This document shows, piece by piece, positions 24,546-36,412 of a DNA stretch of 64,000 bases. This stretch comes from Liolophura sinensis (lineage: Eukaryota; Mollusca; Polyplacophora; Chitonida; Chitonidae). The notes beneath the pieces are model-generated. The model was not told the DNA's origin and ran no database searches. It saw only the letters and a list, made by a program, of their open reading frames with translations. Numbering within the stretch: the first letter of the stretch is position 1; each line of letters starts with the position of its first letter. The position numbers and the translations under genes are program-made. The DNA is taken from NCBI RefSeq assembly GCF_032854445.1, contig NC_088300.1, forward strand, positions 68,548,984 through 68,612,983. Direction: 5' to 3'.

Positions 24546-26648
24546 ATTTTATTCGACTGCTATTCTTTAGTGATAGAAAGCACGATGTGTTTTACGTGCA
24601 GTCTTGCATAAAGTTTGCTGGTGATCACTTCCCTTTCATCAGTATGATCTATGCCACACTCAAGAGACTTAGCAAGTAACTCCACCCATAAAAATGGCAG
24701 CCATCATATAAAGGAACAGTCTTGTGCATCCATGGCGTTAAAGGATCAAGAAACTTTACACATAGAGACTACATAAAGATCTGTCACTTGCGAGCGATTT
24801 TCTCTCAGGGTGTACTAATCGACTCTCTATTGTCCGTCGCGGCTGGCGGGTATAAAGTGATCTACCTTCCATTTTTGTAAGCGCTAAGAGATTTGTTTGT
24901 ACGACGTCTTCATCTCGGGGAGTAAAGGCCATCTTTGCATATTCACCTGGAAGGGCCCATAAGCATGAAAGAAATAATTACTTTGATGTTGTTATTAGGA
25001 GAGCAAAGTGGCAAGGACAGTTATTAAGAACAGCTAGCCTCAATCATCTTGCTGAATCATCTTAGGAGTGTAAGAACAACAAATTACAGGCAGCTTTACT
25101 ATCAGATTTTTTTTTTCGATTTTTCCGGCGTTTTTGTGTGTATCGAATAAGACCCATACTCATTCCGATTAATATTCTCTTTCTGAAAGTGCACACGTGT
25201 ATATTTATTGTACCTTGATTTGTACATTTATTTATCTGATTTAAACTTAAAGCCCTACCAAAGAAAGAATAAATTAAAAAAAACGCCGGTCGGCTTTATG
25301 GGTGACGGAATGTGAAGTTCTTCAGGTAACCTAGGGATTCCAACCGGCGATCCAAACGGGGAAGTTTCGAGTTGGAACTCTTTTGTAGTTTAAGGTAATA
25401 TATGCAGTCCTAGTGTACCATGTAACTTGTAAAAAATGTTAGGCAACATTTGTTTGAGATTAACTTACTGATCACCGTCTCACCATGTATCAGAAACCAC
25501 AATGACACCTCTTTCCTTCCGGGACATCTCAAATTCACAAACATTCAACTTCTCAATCTTCTTCATCGTTCGTCTACTCAAAATTATTTTCTCTTAAACT
25601 TTTTAAAGGTCTATGTTGTGGTAAATTTGATCAAAGGCCGAACATTTCTGACAAGGTTACATGATACAGTACATGGATTTTTCTTCTTTTAGCAATAAAA
25701 GAGTTCGAACTCTAAACTCCCCTTTAGTTAGTGGCCGATAAAATACGTCGAAATTAAAACTTTATTAGTCGAATAAACTAGCCTGATTTAATCGTATGAA
25801 ACAGTACTATATTAAATATGTTCGGGATATGTATTAGATTCCTTTGTGGAAAGCAGTCACTGCATTTAACAGTATTCTCGCGTGAAAAGCCTCTGAAGGT
25901 ATATATCGGAGGTCATGAGCTTAACCGATCGCATATTAAATGTGATGACAACGCAGCATTTAGATTGATTCTATACCAATGATGTCTTTTAAATTGCAAC
26001 TATTGTCACTGCATTTTTAACGAATTGTACTGAAGACAAGGTGCTAGGGGGAGTGAAATTTGCTGCGTTTTAATAATATCAACATGAACATTTAGAATAA
26101 ACCCCTAACTGAGGTAAAAATGGACGAATTTCACTATTTGCCAACTATCACATTGCCGTCACTGCTTTGGTTTATTCTCTGTGATCTTTCGTATTACTAC
26201 AGTGTACATTTTCGGTTCAACGATTCCCGTTCTAAATCACGCTTTAAGATTTATATGAAAAAGTGATTTATTACAAACTGATGTAAGACATCTAAAATAG
26301 TTGCGTAAAAAGGGAAAAATTTCTATTCATTGACTAAGTTAAGTTAGCGTTACAGCGACCCAGGGTGATTAAATCGTATCTAAAATGCTTTAGACTATGT
26401 TCAAGATTGCTTAATAGGCTTTGTTCTTTCCATTACGTTATGTACATTTACGAGTTTTTATTCTCTATAATGCTGTATCTTGCTTGGTTGGTTGATTATG
26501 TGTTGTGTCGTGCATGGTTGTTATTCTTTATACCTTTTGATTGTTAGCACTGTTTCCTTACTGTGAACAACTTCATCTGAATGCTTGATGACTGCCTTTT
26601 TGCCAGCGAAACGCTATTCAAAGGTGAGATGCACAGCATTTCTCTCTG

Positions 26649-26857
26649 GTTGCCATAGCAGCCAACCATTGTTTCGTATTTAAATGGATATACATTTGCA
26701 ATCACCATCGATGACCATTGCAACTGCGGAGATCAGTACAATTCTAGACAGTTGTGAATGAAAGGAAAGCGGATTTCTGCCCGCATTGTTTTTCTGGTTC
26801 CTGTAGATTTAGCTTTTCAAGATAAGACGCAAACTTACGATGGGTTACCATGGTTAC
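26649..26857. promoter_or_regulatory. Two RFX X-box-like motifs
   Basis: GTTGCCATAGCAGCC at 26649 and GTTACCATGGTTAC at 26844. RFX proteins bind GTNRCC-N(0-3)-RGYAAC half-site pairs; both sites have a good left half and an imperfect right half. They lie 1.65-1.86 kb upstream of the GPR19 start codon. Function is inference. Confidence 0.3.
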
Positions 26858-27176
26858 ACATCGGAATATTTATTCGCTGATATACCCATCGATGCGCAGT
26901 GTCTGACGGGCTTTTACAGTTTCTATTTTGATCCCAAGAGATCAATTTGTCTCTAACAGAGATGCGAGTTTGGGTGGAAGACCCTTAAAATATTAACTAC
27001 GTGTCCGAGCTTCATCTGCGTGTAGTTTACAAAGCACTTGTAACATTTTCAGCCACCAGTGCGGAGTAGATTTTAAGTCCTAATGGTTCACATGAGCTTC
27101 TGCTATTTGTTGCTTTTGGTATGGTACTCCTTGAAATGCGAGGCTTCGAAGTAAACACTGCTTCGTAGTGATGATT

Positions 27177-27207
<31 letters not shown>

Positions 27208-27260
27208 TTTGATTGGTGTTTTACGCCGTACTCAAGAATATTTCACTTATACGACGGTGA
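27177..27260 (-). mobile_element. SINE 3' end fragment
   Basis: An expanded TTTA tail followed by GATTGGTGTTTTACGCCGTA and CTCAAGAATATTTCACTTAT, ACGACGGTG. Only the last 50 or so bases of the element plus its tail are present. Confidence 0.85.
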
Positions 27261-28509
27261 CTGATGATTTTATGAGTAATTGTGAATAATTATAAACCAT
27301 AAATTGCAATTAGCATCAGTTGTTTTTTTTTTTTTTTTTTTTTTTTTGCCTAATTCTACTTACGCCATTGTTCTGGGGAGGGTGGGGGGGATTTGCCCCT
27401 ATTTGAGCATTTACTTGAACAGTTAGAACAAAAGCCTGACTGAGGCATATTGACAAGAGGCCGTATTTCACCGGTTAAGGGTGACCACACTGTCGTCGCT
27501 GCTCTTGCTTCACTTTCTGTACTGTACGTCTATAATCATATTATTTATTATATGTAACTCAGTAACGTCTAATCGTCTTGTGGTATTTCAACCTTTTCGA
27601 AAAACAATGGTGGAGGACATCTCACGTGCGCACCAGAATATCCGCAAACGTGCATAGGTGTTTCTTATGCTTGCTAATGCCCATTTTTTCCACCCAAATC
27701 TGAAAAAAGACTTATGTGATTGTTTTCCTCAATAAGGTTAATTATAAAAGCCAAACCCAAAATGAATCCTATAGTGTTGTTTATAAAGTCGTAACGTTAA
27801 CCTTACGTGAATGAAATACCAATCGATATTGTCTGTTCGTTTTCGTCCGCAACAACAGACCAATATTTAAATTTTCAAGCCCCGGCTGTTCTCCACATAT
27901 AATGCCAATACGGCATCTTTATAGATAACTAAAAATACAAATCATCAAACATTTAATAAATATTGGAGAATGTAAAATCAATAATCCAGTATATGATTGC
28001 AGATGCTGGAGGATATAGTGCTGTTATATATACGAAACTCTGTTTTAAGATCTGTTGGGTACCACGTGCTGGATGTTAACAGAAAACCATTCCAATGAAC
28101 TATAAATGAGTTCGTGGTTTATTTCCACTGCTAATTCCATTAGATCTTGGCATTAATTGTTTCCGGCTATCTTCACTATGCCCAAACACATATCAGCTGT
28201 GGCAATGGATCCAACTGTAATTACTTTGCAAATGTCTGTTGATTTAATGAGGGTTCCTTCCTGAATGAAAGCACTGTAATTACATTAAACATGAGAGCGT
28301 CATCCTCAGTCCTGTCTGTCCGTACAAGACAAAAAGTGACGTCGTGAATAGGATATAAGTGAAAATCGCTCATTACTCATGATAATCAACCGACTTTTTG
28401 TCTTTGTTTATATAGGTATGTGATATGGACAGATGAGCCTTAAGATCACAGTGGTTGCAGCTGTCGTCATGACCACCAGTCGTCATCATCTTCCATATAC
28501 CGGGTAATT

Positions 28510-29661
28510 ATGGAACCGTCAGTCAGCAGCGCTGACAATAGTTCGAATTTGCCCGATTCCGGCCTGATTGTGCCACGTCCAGTCCAGCAAGTGGTGCTAG
28601 AAACGTTGATACTCGTTGTCATGTGGACTATCTCCGTCCTCTTCAACGGCCTCGTCTGTCTCGTCATCTACAAAAGCAGAAGGATGCAGTCGACCACAAA
28701 CTATTTCGTCGTTTCTCTGGCGGTATCGGATCTTGCCATGGCCGTTTGCAACATGCCGTTTATCCTGGGGCGGCTGCTCATTCATAGTTGGGTGTTTGGA
28801 TCCTTCCTCTGCAAGTCCGTCCGTTTCATCCAGTACGCTTTGCCCGGCTCGGCCATGTATGTCCTCGTGGCTATATGCATCGACCGCTTTTACACAATTA
28901 TTTATCCGCTTAGTTTCAAAGTGACACGAGGAACAGCCAAGAGGATGATCCTTTCTAGCTGGATAATAGCAGCAGCCATTGCCGGTTTCTGTTTCTACTT
29001 CTTCGAAGTGTTCGAGGATACCTCCGCAAAACGTTGGTTTTGTCCGACGTACATCCCGGTGCTGGACTGGGCAGGGATATTCTATACAATATGCCTTGTA
29101 CTATTAACTTTTATATTCCCTGTGTTTTTGACGTTGTTTGGTTATTTCAAACTATTCGGATATATATGGAAGACAGGATCCCCGGGGCCTACGTTTACAC
29201 GGACTATGAACCCCGTCCCACGAGCCAAAGTAAAAATGGTGAAAATGTTGATGTTGGTAAGCACTGTCACAGTTGTAGCCTTTCTACCATTTTATGTGAC
29301 ACAAGTGTGGTACTGCGCCACAAACCCTCTGGGGGTGGAACCCACAATTTTTGTTGTGGCAACGTGGGCGATGTTCAGCACGAGCGTTGCTAAGCCACTG
29401 ATTTATCTGCGTTACAACTCGAACTTCAGACGCGGATGCAAAGAAGTATTCTGTATGTCAACCATGAAGTGCTATAGGAGTAACACGTACGCCATTACTA
29501 CTGCCACGGCTTTCGGAAAGAAGAACTTTGTCGGAGTCATGGAATCTACCGCCAGTACAGATGTAAAGGTTGATTCTCCGGTGAAGGCTTTTAACAGGGC
29601 GCCTTTGGTAGAGAAATCTGCCTGGCCGCTATCGTCCGCGATGCCCTCTACATATTTGTGA
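28510..29661 (+). CDS. GPR19: Orphan class A GPCR, GPR19 orthologue
   Basis: Single open frame of 383 codons with seven membrane segments. Visible class A landmarks: N46 (1.50), D74 (2.50), disulfide Cys 101 and 178, DRF at 125-127 in place of DRY, W151 (4.50), FLPF at 258-261, and KPLIY at 295-299 in place of NPxxY. DRF and the KP form are also found in vertebrate GPR19. Diagnostic stretches are QSTTNYFVVSLAVSDL, CIDRFYTIIYPLSFKV, NFRRGCKEVFCMSTMKCYRS and the C-terminal EKSAWPL. Length is close to vertebrate GPR19 (about 415). N10 is a possible glycosylation site. GPR19 is a plasma-membrane orphan receptor of neural and endocrine tissue. No other ATG upstream in frame was seen. Convergent with RFX6. 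Confidence 0.93.
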   Translation: MEPSVSSADNSSNLPDSGLIVPRPVQQVVLETLILVVMWTISVLFNGLVCLVIYKSRRMQSTTNYFVVSLAVSDLAMAVCNMPFILGRLLIHSWVFGSFLCKSVRFIQYALPGSAMYVLVAICIDRFYTIIYPLSFKVTRGTAKRMILSSWIIAAAIAGFCFYFFEVFEDTSAKRWFCPTYIPVLDWAGIFYTICLVLLTFIFPVFLTLFGYFKLFGYIWKTGSPGPTFTRTMNPVPRAKVKMVKMLMLVSTVTVVAFLPFYVTQVWYCATNPLGVEPTIFVVATWAMFSTSVAKPLIYLRYNSNFRRGCKEVFCMSTMKCYRSNTYAITTATAFGKKNFVGVMESTASTDVKVDSPVKAFNRAPLVEKSAWPLSSAMPSTYL

Positions 29662-30820
29662 TATAGCCTACGCTTTTGCACACAAAGCTGGCGCGCGTCG
29701 CTGTGTGCGAACAACGGTATACGTACAGAATACTGTGTTGGAGCTCTTGAATGCGCGAGCAAATAGAACATCGCTGGATATGGATCGAGTTCTCTACAGG
29801 ATTAGTGAAGACCATCATTTAACGATTTCTGTCGTGTCTTTGTCACAACGTTCATAAATATATAAACCCGGAAAGACTTTGTCATTTTTCAATATACCAT
29901 GTCTTTGAATAAGGAAACGTTGACTTACTGTTCCATCTCAGACAGAATTCATGTTTTCATATATCGCAAAATATATAGGTTTACTCATTTCCAGCGCAGT
30001 AGTTCTCTCTGCTATGTCTACGATGGATTAATGTCGTGTGCAAATATAACATATGTATAGATATTTATTTCTATATAACATCTACGGCTGTATAAGAACG
30101 CGTGGCAATCGTTAATTATTGTCATTAGCATTAGATATGTTTCAGTTATTAGTTTAAATGTTTGGACTTATTACAACTACTTAGGACAACCTGCGAGCGA
30201 CAAAATCGCAGGTATATAATCCTCCTAAGTATTGAATTGATCGTACGATAAGTAGTGGCGGATCTCGAAGAATCTGATATCACCAGCGATCGTGAGGCGG
30301 TCGGACTGGTCGCGGATGGTGTTTATTTACTCGCAAAAAAAAACCAGCTGCGATCTACATAAATTCTGTCTATATTCTTAATCTGTTGGGTTTTATGACT
30401 TGCAAGATTATCGTGGATAAGTTGCAAAGGTGGATGGGTCACCTTCTGTGACTGCAAACAATTTCTTGGGTTTCAATTGGGGCAAATCGCAGAGATCGTA
30501 GATGGTCATATGGTTTGGCGTGACCGGATTTTTAAACATAAATCATTATCAATATTCATCAAAACATGAAATCAGCCAACTACATCGATTTTGGAATCCT
30601 ATAGACGCATTTTTTTCTGTGGTATAGGCTGGTAAAATCGCAGAAATAACGCACCATCGTCAACCGTGGAGTGCATACCAAAATGTTCAGTCTTTTTTTT
30701 TATCTGGAAGCTCTGAAAGTATTCTAACGTGGACCTTTCACAAAACAAGGGTCTGAGTGCAATCCAACATCGACTTTTTAGGGATGTCCAAGCTATTGCT
30801 TTTGAGATTGCTTTAGTTCA

Positions 30821-30980
30821 TTTTATTTGCATTTTTTGATTGGTGTTTTAAGCTGTACTCTACGCTGACAAATTCACTAATACTACAGCGATCAACGTTA
30901 TACGGTGGGAGGAAACTTGGCAGAGCCCGAGGGAAACCCGACGACCATGTATACTCATGTTCCTGGCAGACCTTCCTACG
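30821..30980 (-). mobile_element. Diverged SINE copy
   Basis: GATTGGTGTTTTAAGCTGTA, then TATACGGTGGGAGGAAACTT, GGCAGAGCCCGAGGGAAACC and CCTGGCAGACCTTCCTACG follow the antisense element in order. Confidence 0.75.
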
Positions 30981-32259
30981 TACAGCATAGCCGAAGAGGA
31001 ACTTAATTCAATTTCCATTGAGATTTATATATTTGTGTTTATATTTGACAGGTGTTTAATATCGTACTTACTACTTTTTTTTACTAAATTTATTGGAAGT
31101 AGGTGGATGGTCCTGATTAAACCACCAATCTTGGCAACTAACGACCTCTCCATCATCCAGACATGTGAGAACCTGAAAGGACGACATACATTGTAAATGC
31201 GTGGATGTATGTGTCACAGGAAATTTTTAGAGTTGATGATGTTGAAATTATTCACTGCATCTCTTTGCATCCTGTGTCTTCAGGCCACTGCTTTGTGCTT
31301 ATTAATACACTGAAACGGGTTCTGTCGAGTAGAAGCGCTTTTCCCAGGTGATAAGATTGATCCCTGGCATGAGCGTTTCCGCTTATGCAAACATTTCATC
31401 AAGAGACAATTTCGAGGAAAAAATAAAGGCTTTTAGCACTTGCAGCTATGTAGCGTAGATGAAGATAATACACACACTTCTAGCCTTTTTGAGAACAGCT
31501 GACTAAGCACAGGTCTATGATTTATTCTTTTCTTTCGCGCGCGACCAGCTATTTGCATCAAATTGTTCGATTTGAAGACGTTTCAGTGCATACAACGTTA
31601 ACAAAGGTGGGGTGTTGATAGCTTTACTAGAGACGTCATCAAAGCATGCAGAAATCATGCTGTGTTACAGTTATTAACAAACAGCTCTCATTCGAGCAGG
31701 TGTTCCTCACAGTTTGAGCTCGGATGTGAGGAATACTTATCTATCTTTTCCTTGATGTCATTTCCAGGTGTCGTAAAACCACCTTTCCTCCTTAGGGCAT
31801 TTCATCACCTGACATCCTGTAATATACAAAACTTTCCGTTCCGACCTCTTCATTTTACCTTAGTCATTTGAGGATCTCGTAATGTCTGATATCTACAGTT
31901 TTGTGTTCATTCAGATATTGGTGTATGCTAAGTATAACAAAGTGAAGAAACACTCATACTTATCTTTATCAAACACCGAATATATGCAAGGTATATAACA
32001 TTATCAGTAATTGAGATTAATCTAATTTTGTGCCACTGGCATAGACCATGGAATAGACTAAACCAACAAATCTGTTTGGGTTTTCCACACATATGTACAA
32101 GCTATCATGTAAATTCCTATATGTAAATCTAGGGCACAACACCTGTACTTTTTGGAAATATGTTTTATTCCGGCTATAGAATTGTAACTGACATAAACAG
32201 TAAACTTTGAAAAACTGATTTGACAACGATATCATTAGGAAATTCCAAAACTGTTCTTA

Positions 32260-32480
32260 TGTTGACCTAGAGGGATACACGAGGATTGTTTTGTGTCATA
32301 GTTTGGCTTATTCAGATTACACGCCCCCTGGCAACATAGCTTAAGCAGAATTGGGTAAAAAGGATGGAATGATTTCAATTTATTAGACTGTATTAGAGTT
32401 ACTAAAAACGCTGTGTTATCGTCATATATAAGATGCAATATCAATCAAACAATGCGAAGGGGCCAGGCAACGAGGATCAG
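32260..32480 (+). repeat. 350-400 bp dispersed repeat, fragment
   Basis: GATTACACGCCCCCTGGCAA, AGCTTAAGCAGAATTGGGTA, TTTATTAGACTG, ACTAAAAACGCTGTGTTATC and GCGAAGGGGCCAGGCAACGA match the second half of the unit at 33.2 kb. Confidence 0.65.
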
Positions 32481-33184
32481 ATTCCATCATTCTATAAAAT
32501 CTTCACGGTCGTCGTATAGGTGTAAGTCTTCACAACTAGTCTTCATCTAACACTACAACTTGTGCTGTATCATTCAACACAGAAATGTGTTACCCCAGCA
32601 CAAACGTGTGAACACTCAAAAAGACATTTATTAAATATCGTTCAGATTATTAGGGCTTAAGCGATAAATCAGCACATTGATTTTTATGGTTTTATCGGTG
32701 TTCAAAGCCTTTATTTGTGCCCAGATCACTGATTTATGGTTGGAGGAGAAGTCGTCAACTAGTCGACCACGTACCCGACATAAAGCTTGAAGACCTGTCA
32801 TTGATTTCGTCTTCAGTCCCATTGCAACCCTCGTCCTCCCCACCTCTCCTCCAGCCCCACTCCACGCCCATACCATCAGTTTGGCTTTGGGCGAGCGAGG
32901 TGTTGCAGAAATACAGTAATGTCTACAAAGATCGATATGAACTGTTCGGAATAATGAGTCTCAATTACTCGAGGTTGAGTCGTTAAATGTTTAACCAACC
33001 ACTGATAATATGATAGTTACATTCATTTCTCCAATTTTATGGCTAGTAAAATGTTAATACATGTATACTGACTAGTACATTTACATATTGGACTTTCAGG
33101 GAAATTGAATGCTGTAATCATGATTGCGTGAATATACACACCCTGTGTGCATTCCCTGATCCCTTTTCCAGAACACTCCGCACA

Positions 33185-33640
33185 AATATAACAAAAGACG
33201 TACAGTACAAAAAGTATAAGCCCAAAGCAATGACGACATTTCGTCAACCGTTAGTTGGCAAATGGCCACACGTAACTGGTGAAATACAGTCTCTTGTAAG
33301 CTTGCCTCGGTAATGGTTTTGTTCCACCTGTCCATGCAAATGCTTAAATAGTAGCAAATTACACGTGCTCTAGTCCCAAGGCATTAAAAAGAATTAGGTA
33401 AAAAATACAGTGATGTTAATTGCAATTTATTAGACGTCACTTGTTTAGAATTACTAAAAATACTGTGTTGTGATAGTATTTAACATACAGTAACATTAAA
33501 ACATTGCAAAGGGACCAGACCTCGGGGTGCGCTTAGTCCACTAGCAGAATCCTGAATTATGCAGGAATACATTATAACAAAAGACTTACTACATAGAGAG
33601 TAAAACCAGGTCATGGTAAAACGCTCTTCAACAAATAATA
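33185..33640 (+). repeat. 350-400 bp dispersed repeat, full unit plus start of next
   Basis: Begins ACAAAAGACGTACAGTACAA and contains GGCCACACGTAACTGGTGAA, GCAAATTACACGTGCTC, GAATTAGGTAAAAAATACAG, TTACTAAAAATACTGTGTTG and ATTGCAAAGGGACCAGACC. A second unit begins near 33575 (ACAAAAGACTTACTACATAG), giving a period near 390 bp. Confidence 0.75.
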
Positions 33641-33965
33641 CAAATAAGTGTTCATTCTCTACTGTTGCTCAAGTTTTCAAAGTAAGGAAATAGTCTGCCA
33701 TTTTATAACTATACACCAGACCCTCAAGCGGCAAGACGTCGTGGCTTTTTGACTTAGTGATGTGACGCTATCACCACGGTACACGAAGATGTTCCATACA
33801 CAGTTGGAAAGTTTAGCAGTTTGGAATCACACGCTTTACGGAAGCCCTTGATACAGCAGGAAACTGATCGGTTACATTTTCGTCGATGCAGGATGATTAT
33901 GCTCGCAAAGAATGTAGCATATAACATTGTGGAGAAGTGATTCTGTGTCAGGCATGTAAGTAGTT

Positions 33966-34110
33966 ATATTTATTATTTATTTGATTGGTGTTTGGTACTC
34001 AAGAATATTTCACTTATACGACGGCGGCCAGCATTATGATGGGAGGAACCCGGGCAGAGCCCGGGGGAAACCCACGACCATCCGCAGGTTGCTGACAGAT
34101 CTTCCCACGT
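33966..34110 (-). mobile_element. SINE copy, 5'-truncated
   Basis: TTATTTATTTGATTGGTGTT tail, ACGACGGCGGCCAGCATTAT, GGGCAGAGCCCGGGGGAAAC and CCATCCGCAGGTTGCTGACA, ending at CTTCCCACGTAAG. Confidence 0.85.
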
Positions 34111-36239
34111 AAGTAGTTCTAAGAGCGATAAAAAAAGTCAAAGATATTTACACTTCGGGCATTGAACAAATGTATACTGCGCCAGAAGTATTTTCACGGC
34201 CCTAAGATTAGGATAATATATATGGATTTGTTTGGAATGCTTCACTCAGATTTACAATAACAGCTGCATCACATTTTCACATTCCGCATATTGCCAGTAT
34301 CACTTCAACTAAAGTAGCATGCCACCCGATGACGTCCATTTCCACCGAACTATTGGCGTATTGCGGGCATCATTACGTCGCCTTGGAATCAACGACGGTC
34401 TTAATTACTTGACGAGGCTTGTACATCTGCGAAGCTATTGACAGACTCTGCCACACTGCACGTCACATTTATCCTGACTGTCATTCAGGCGCCAGCAAAT
34501 CAGCATATCCCGGTGTTTCTGTAGAGGATATCGGCACAAAGCTAACGGGCAGACGAGCCATTGATTTCCCAGACCTTAACTGTATACATTTACCTGTGCT
34601 CCTGGTGAACATCTTTCACCAGGTATATACCATTATCTGCCGGGCACAACTTAATCGTAGACGTGTTATCGCCACGCCACAAACATCTGCAGGGTTGGTT
34701 TGTTACCTGGCAGTTATTGTGGTTTTAACTGTAATTTTCTGGAATTTATTTTTGACACAAAGTCACGTTGGCATGAGCTCACGTTGTCCCGAAACTTGAA
34801 GATTTATCGCGGATAGCCATTGATTTCTCCACCTATCTAATCGTATATAAACCATCGGGATTATATATCTTCCACTGATTCCTGTCAACTGCCGCGTGTA
34901 AATACACCTTGTCGAATTGCAAGTTACTCAACACAGCAGAAACTTATTACGAGGGGATTGCACAGAATGGTGTATGCGTATTACACAGAAACCACTGTTG
35001 TTCTTGACGTACGAATCGGGCTACGCGAAAAAGAGCTACGGGTTGATATACACGAAATATAAACACCTGTGTGTATTTATCGTGCATAGTCTGAGCCGTT
35101 CTTTGATGTTAAGGCTACATTAAGGCAAAGGTAGTGTGTGCCTCAAATGAAAGGCAGCTAAGAAATATGTTCAGAAATATTTTTCTCACATTTCTTTCCT
35201 ACCAAGAACTAACCTTTTTTAAAGGCGTTTTTTTCACATATATTTTAAGCGCCTAGAAATCCATTAAAGGATATTGTAAAAGTAATGTCACGTCAGACCA
35301 CTTAAATGTGCTCTGAAAAGATGTACGTTATCCTTCTTTAATTTATTTTTATGGTGCAGCAAAACTTCTGCACGAAATAGATAAAAACAGTTATATGGAG
35401 AGTTTTGTCATCAAATTTGATTTCGTAGAACTGAAATGAAGGAATTAACACGGCCGATACTGCCCTTGTACTATGTATATCACATAAGGAAAAAACCAAC
35501 CCTCTCTTAATGATGACAAGATTGAAAACGTGCCACCAACATTTCTTATCATTTACTTCGTTGAGCCTGATACATCGTGAATAAGAAAGTTCCCTGAATC
35601 TAGACATGAAAACAGGCAGTATGGGCGGATTCGTGTTATGAGAAGCAGCAGTCGTTTCCAATGATGAAAAGAAATCGCAAGGAATGTCCTAAGTGAAATC
35701 AGTATCCAAATCATGTAATCTGCCACTTCATAAGTTGCTACTGCTCTTTGATTGCATCTGTTCGCATGTCCATTATCAATGGGTGAATTGAAGACAGTCA
35801 CTTGTCACGGAGGCTTCTAATAACAAACAAATAACACGCGTAGGTTGGAATTTGATTTACTTGATACTCGTTACATTTGTTCATATTGCACAGCTATAAC
35901 TCACACTGTTTGACTAGTATTATCTCCCTTAGATTTACCTCATAACACTGAACAAATGTCCCATACAAACAACATGCACATCACCTTGAAACCATAAAGT
36001 GTCAATGGCAAAATATGTAGTTGTATCAAATCACTTCAACATGAAAGCCTCAGATAGGAAGATAATTATGAATGTTCCAAATTTTTTAATCTATACATGC
36101 ATATTAGAAATTACACTGCCTTACTTATGAAAGTTTGTTTCTCACTTTCATAGTGGTGACATTGCGGGGTCGACCTTCACAGCCTATAGAGAGAATTTGT
36201 TATGTTATAGGCCAGCAAAGGACAATTGACTTTCAGTTA
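34111..36239. other. Non-coding between GPR19 and RFX6, right part
   Basis: A 126-codon open frame at 34419-34799 has a hydrophobic C-terminal stretch but matches no family I know. The RFX6 3' UTR should lie at the right end. Nothing else recognised. Confidence 0.45.
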
Positions 36240-36412
36240 TCACCGGAAGGAAGCAGTTAAATAGGACTTGTTAAATGCAGAAATTGCTCCTATGTTATTT
36301 GGAAATATTTCGTCTTGAAAGAGTACAGGATCCTGTCGCCCATACTGGCCGCTTGGGGGCGCAATGTCCATGAAGTTGGTACTGTATCCTCCCACGGACA
36401 ATGGCGTACTCA
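36240..36412 (-). CDS. RFX6: RFX6 last coding exon
   Basis: [20 protein letters not shown], then a tail ending SYLTASFR and TGA. Acceptor TTTTTCAG fits the phase-1 donor of the large exon. Homology is weak, so the call rests on splice fit and composition. Confidence 0.75.

Larger units (their letters stand above)
24546..28509. other. Non-coding upstream of GPR19
   Basis: Contains reverse copies of the dispersed repeat near 26085-26190 and 27400-27540, a SINE tail at 27177, a T run at 27321 and two X-box-like motifs at 26649 and 26844. The receptor promoter and any 5' UTR exons must lie here but I could not place them. Confidence 0.5.
29662..33180. other. Non-coding between GPR19 and RFX6, left part
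   Basis: The GPR19 3' UTR must start here; I found no convincing polyadenylation site. It includes an old SINE (30821-30980) and a dispersed-repeat fragment (32260-32480). No gene recognised. Confidence 0.5.

Noticed and set aside
34419-34799. 126-codon open frame with a hydrophobic stretch
   Set aside because: No similarity I can recognise, no splice context, and single-frame length within what chance gives over 64 kb.
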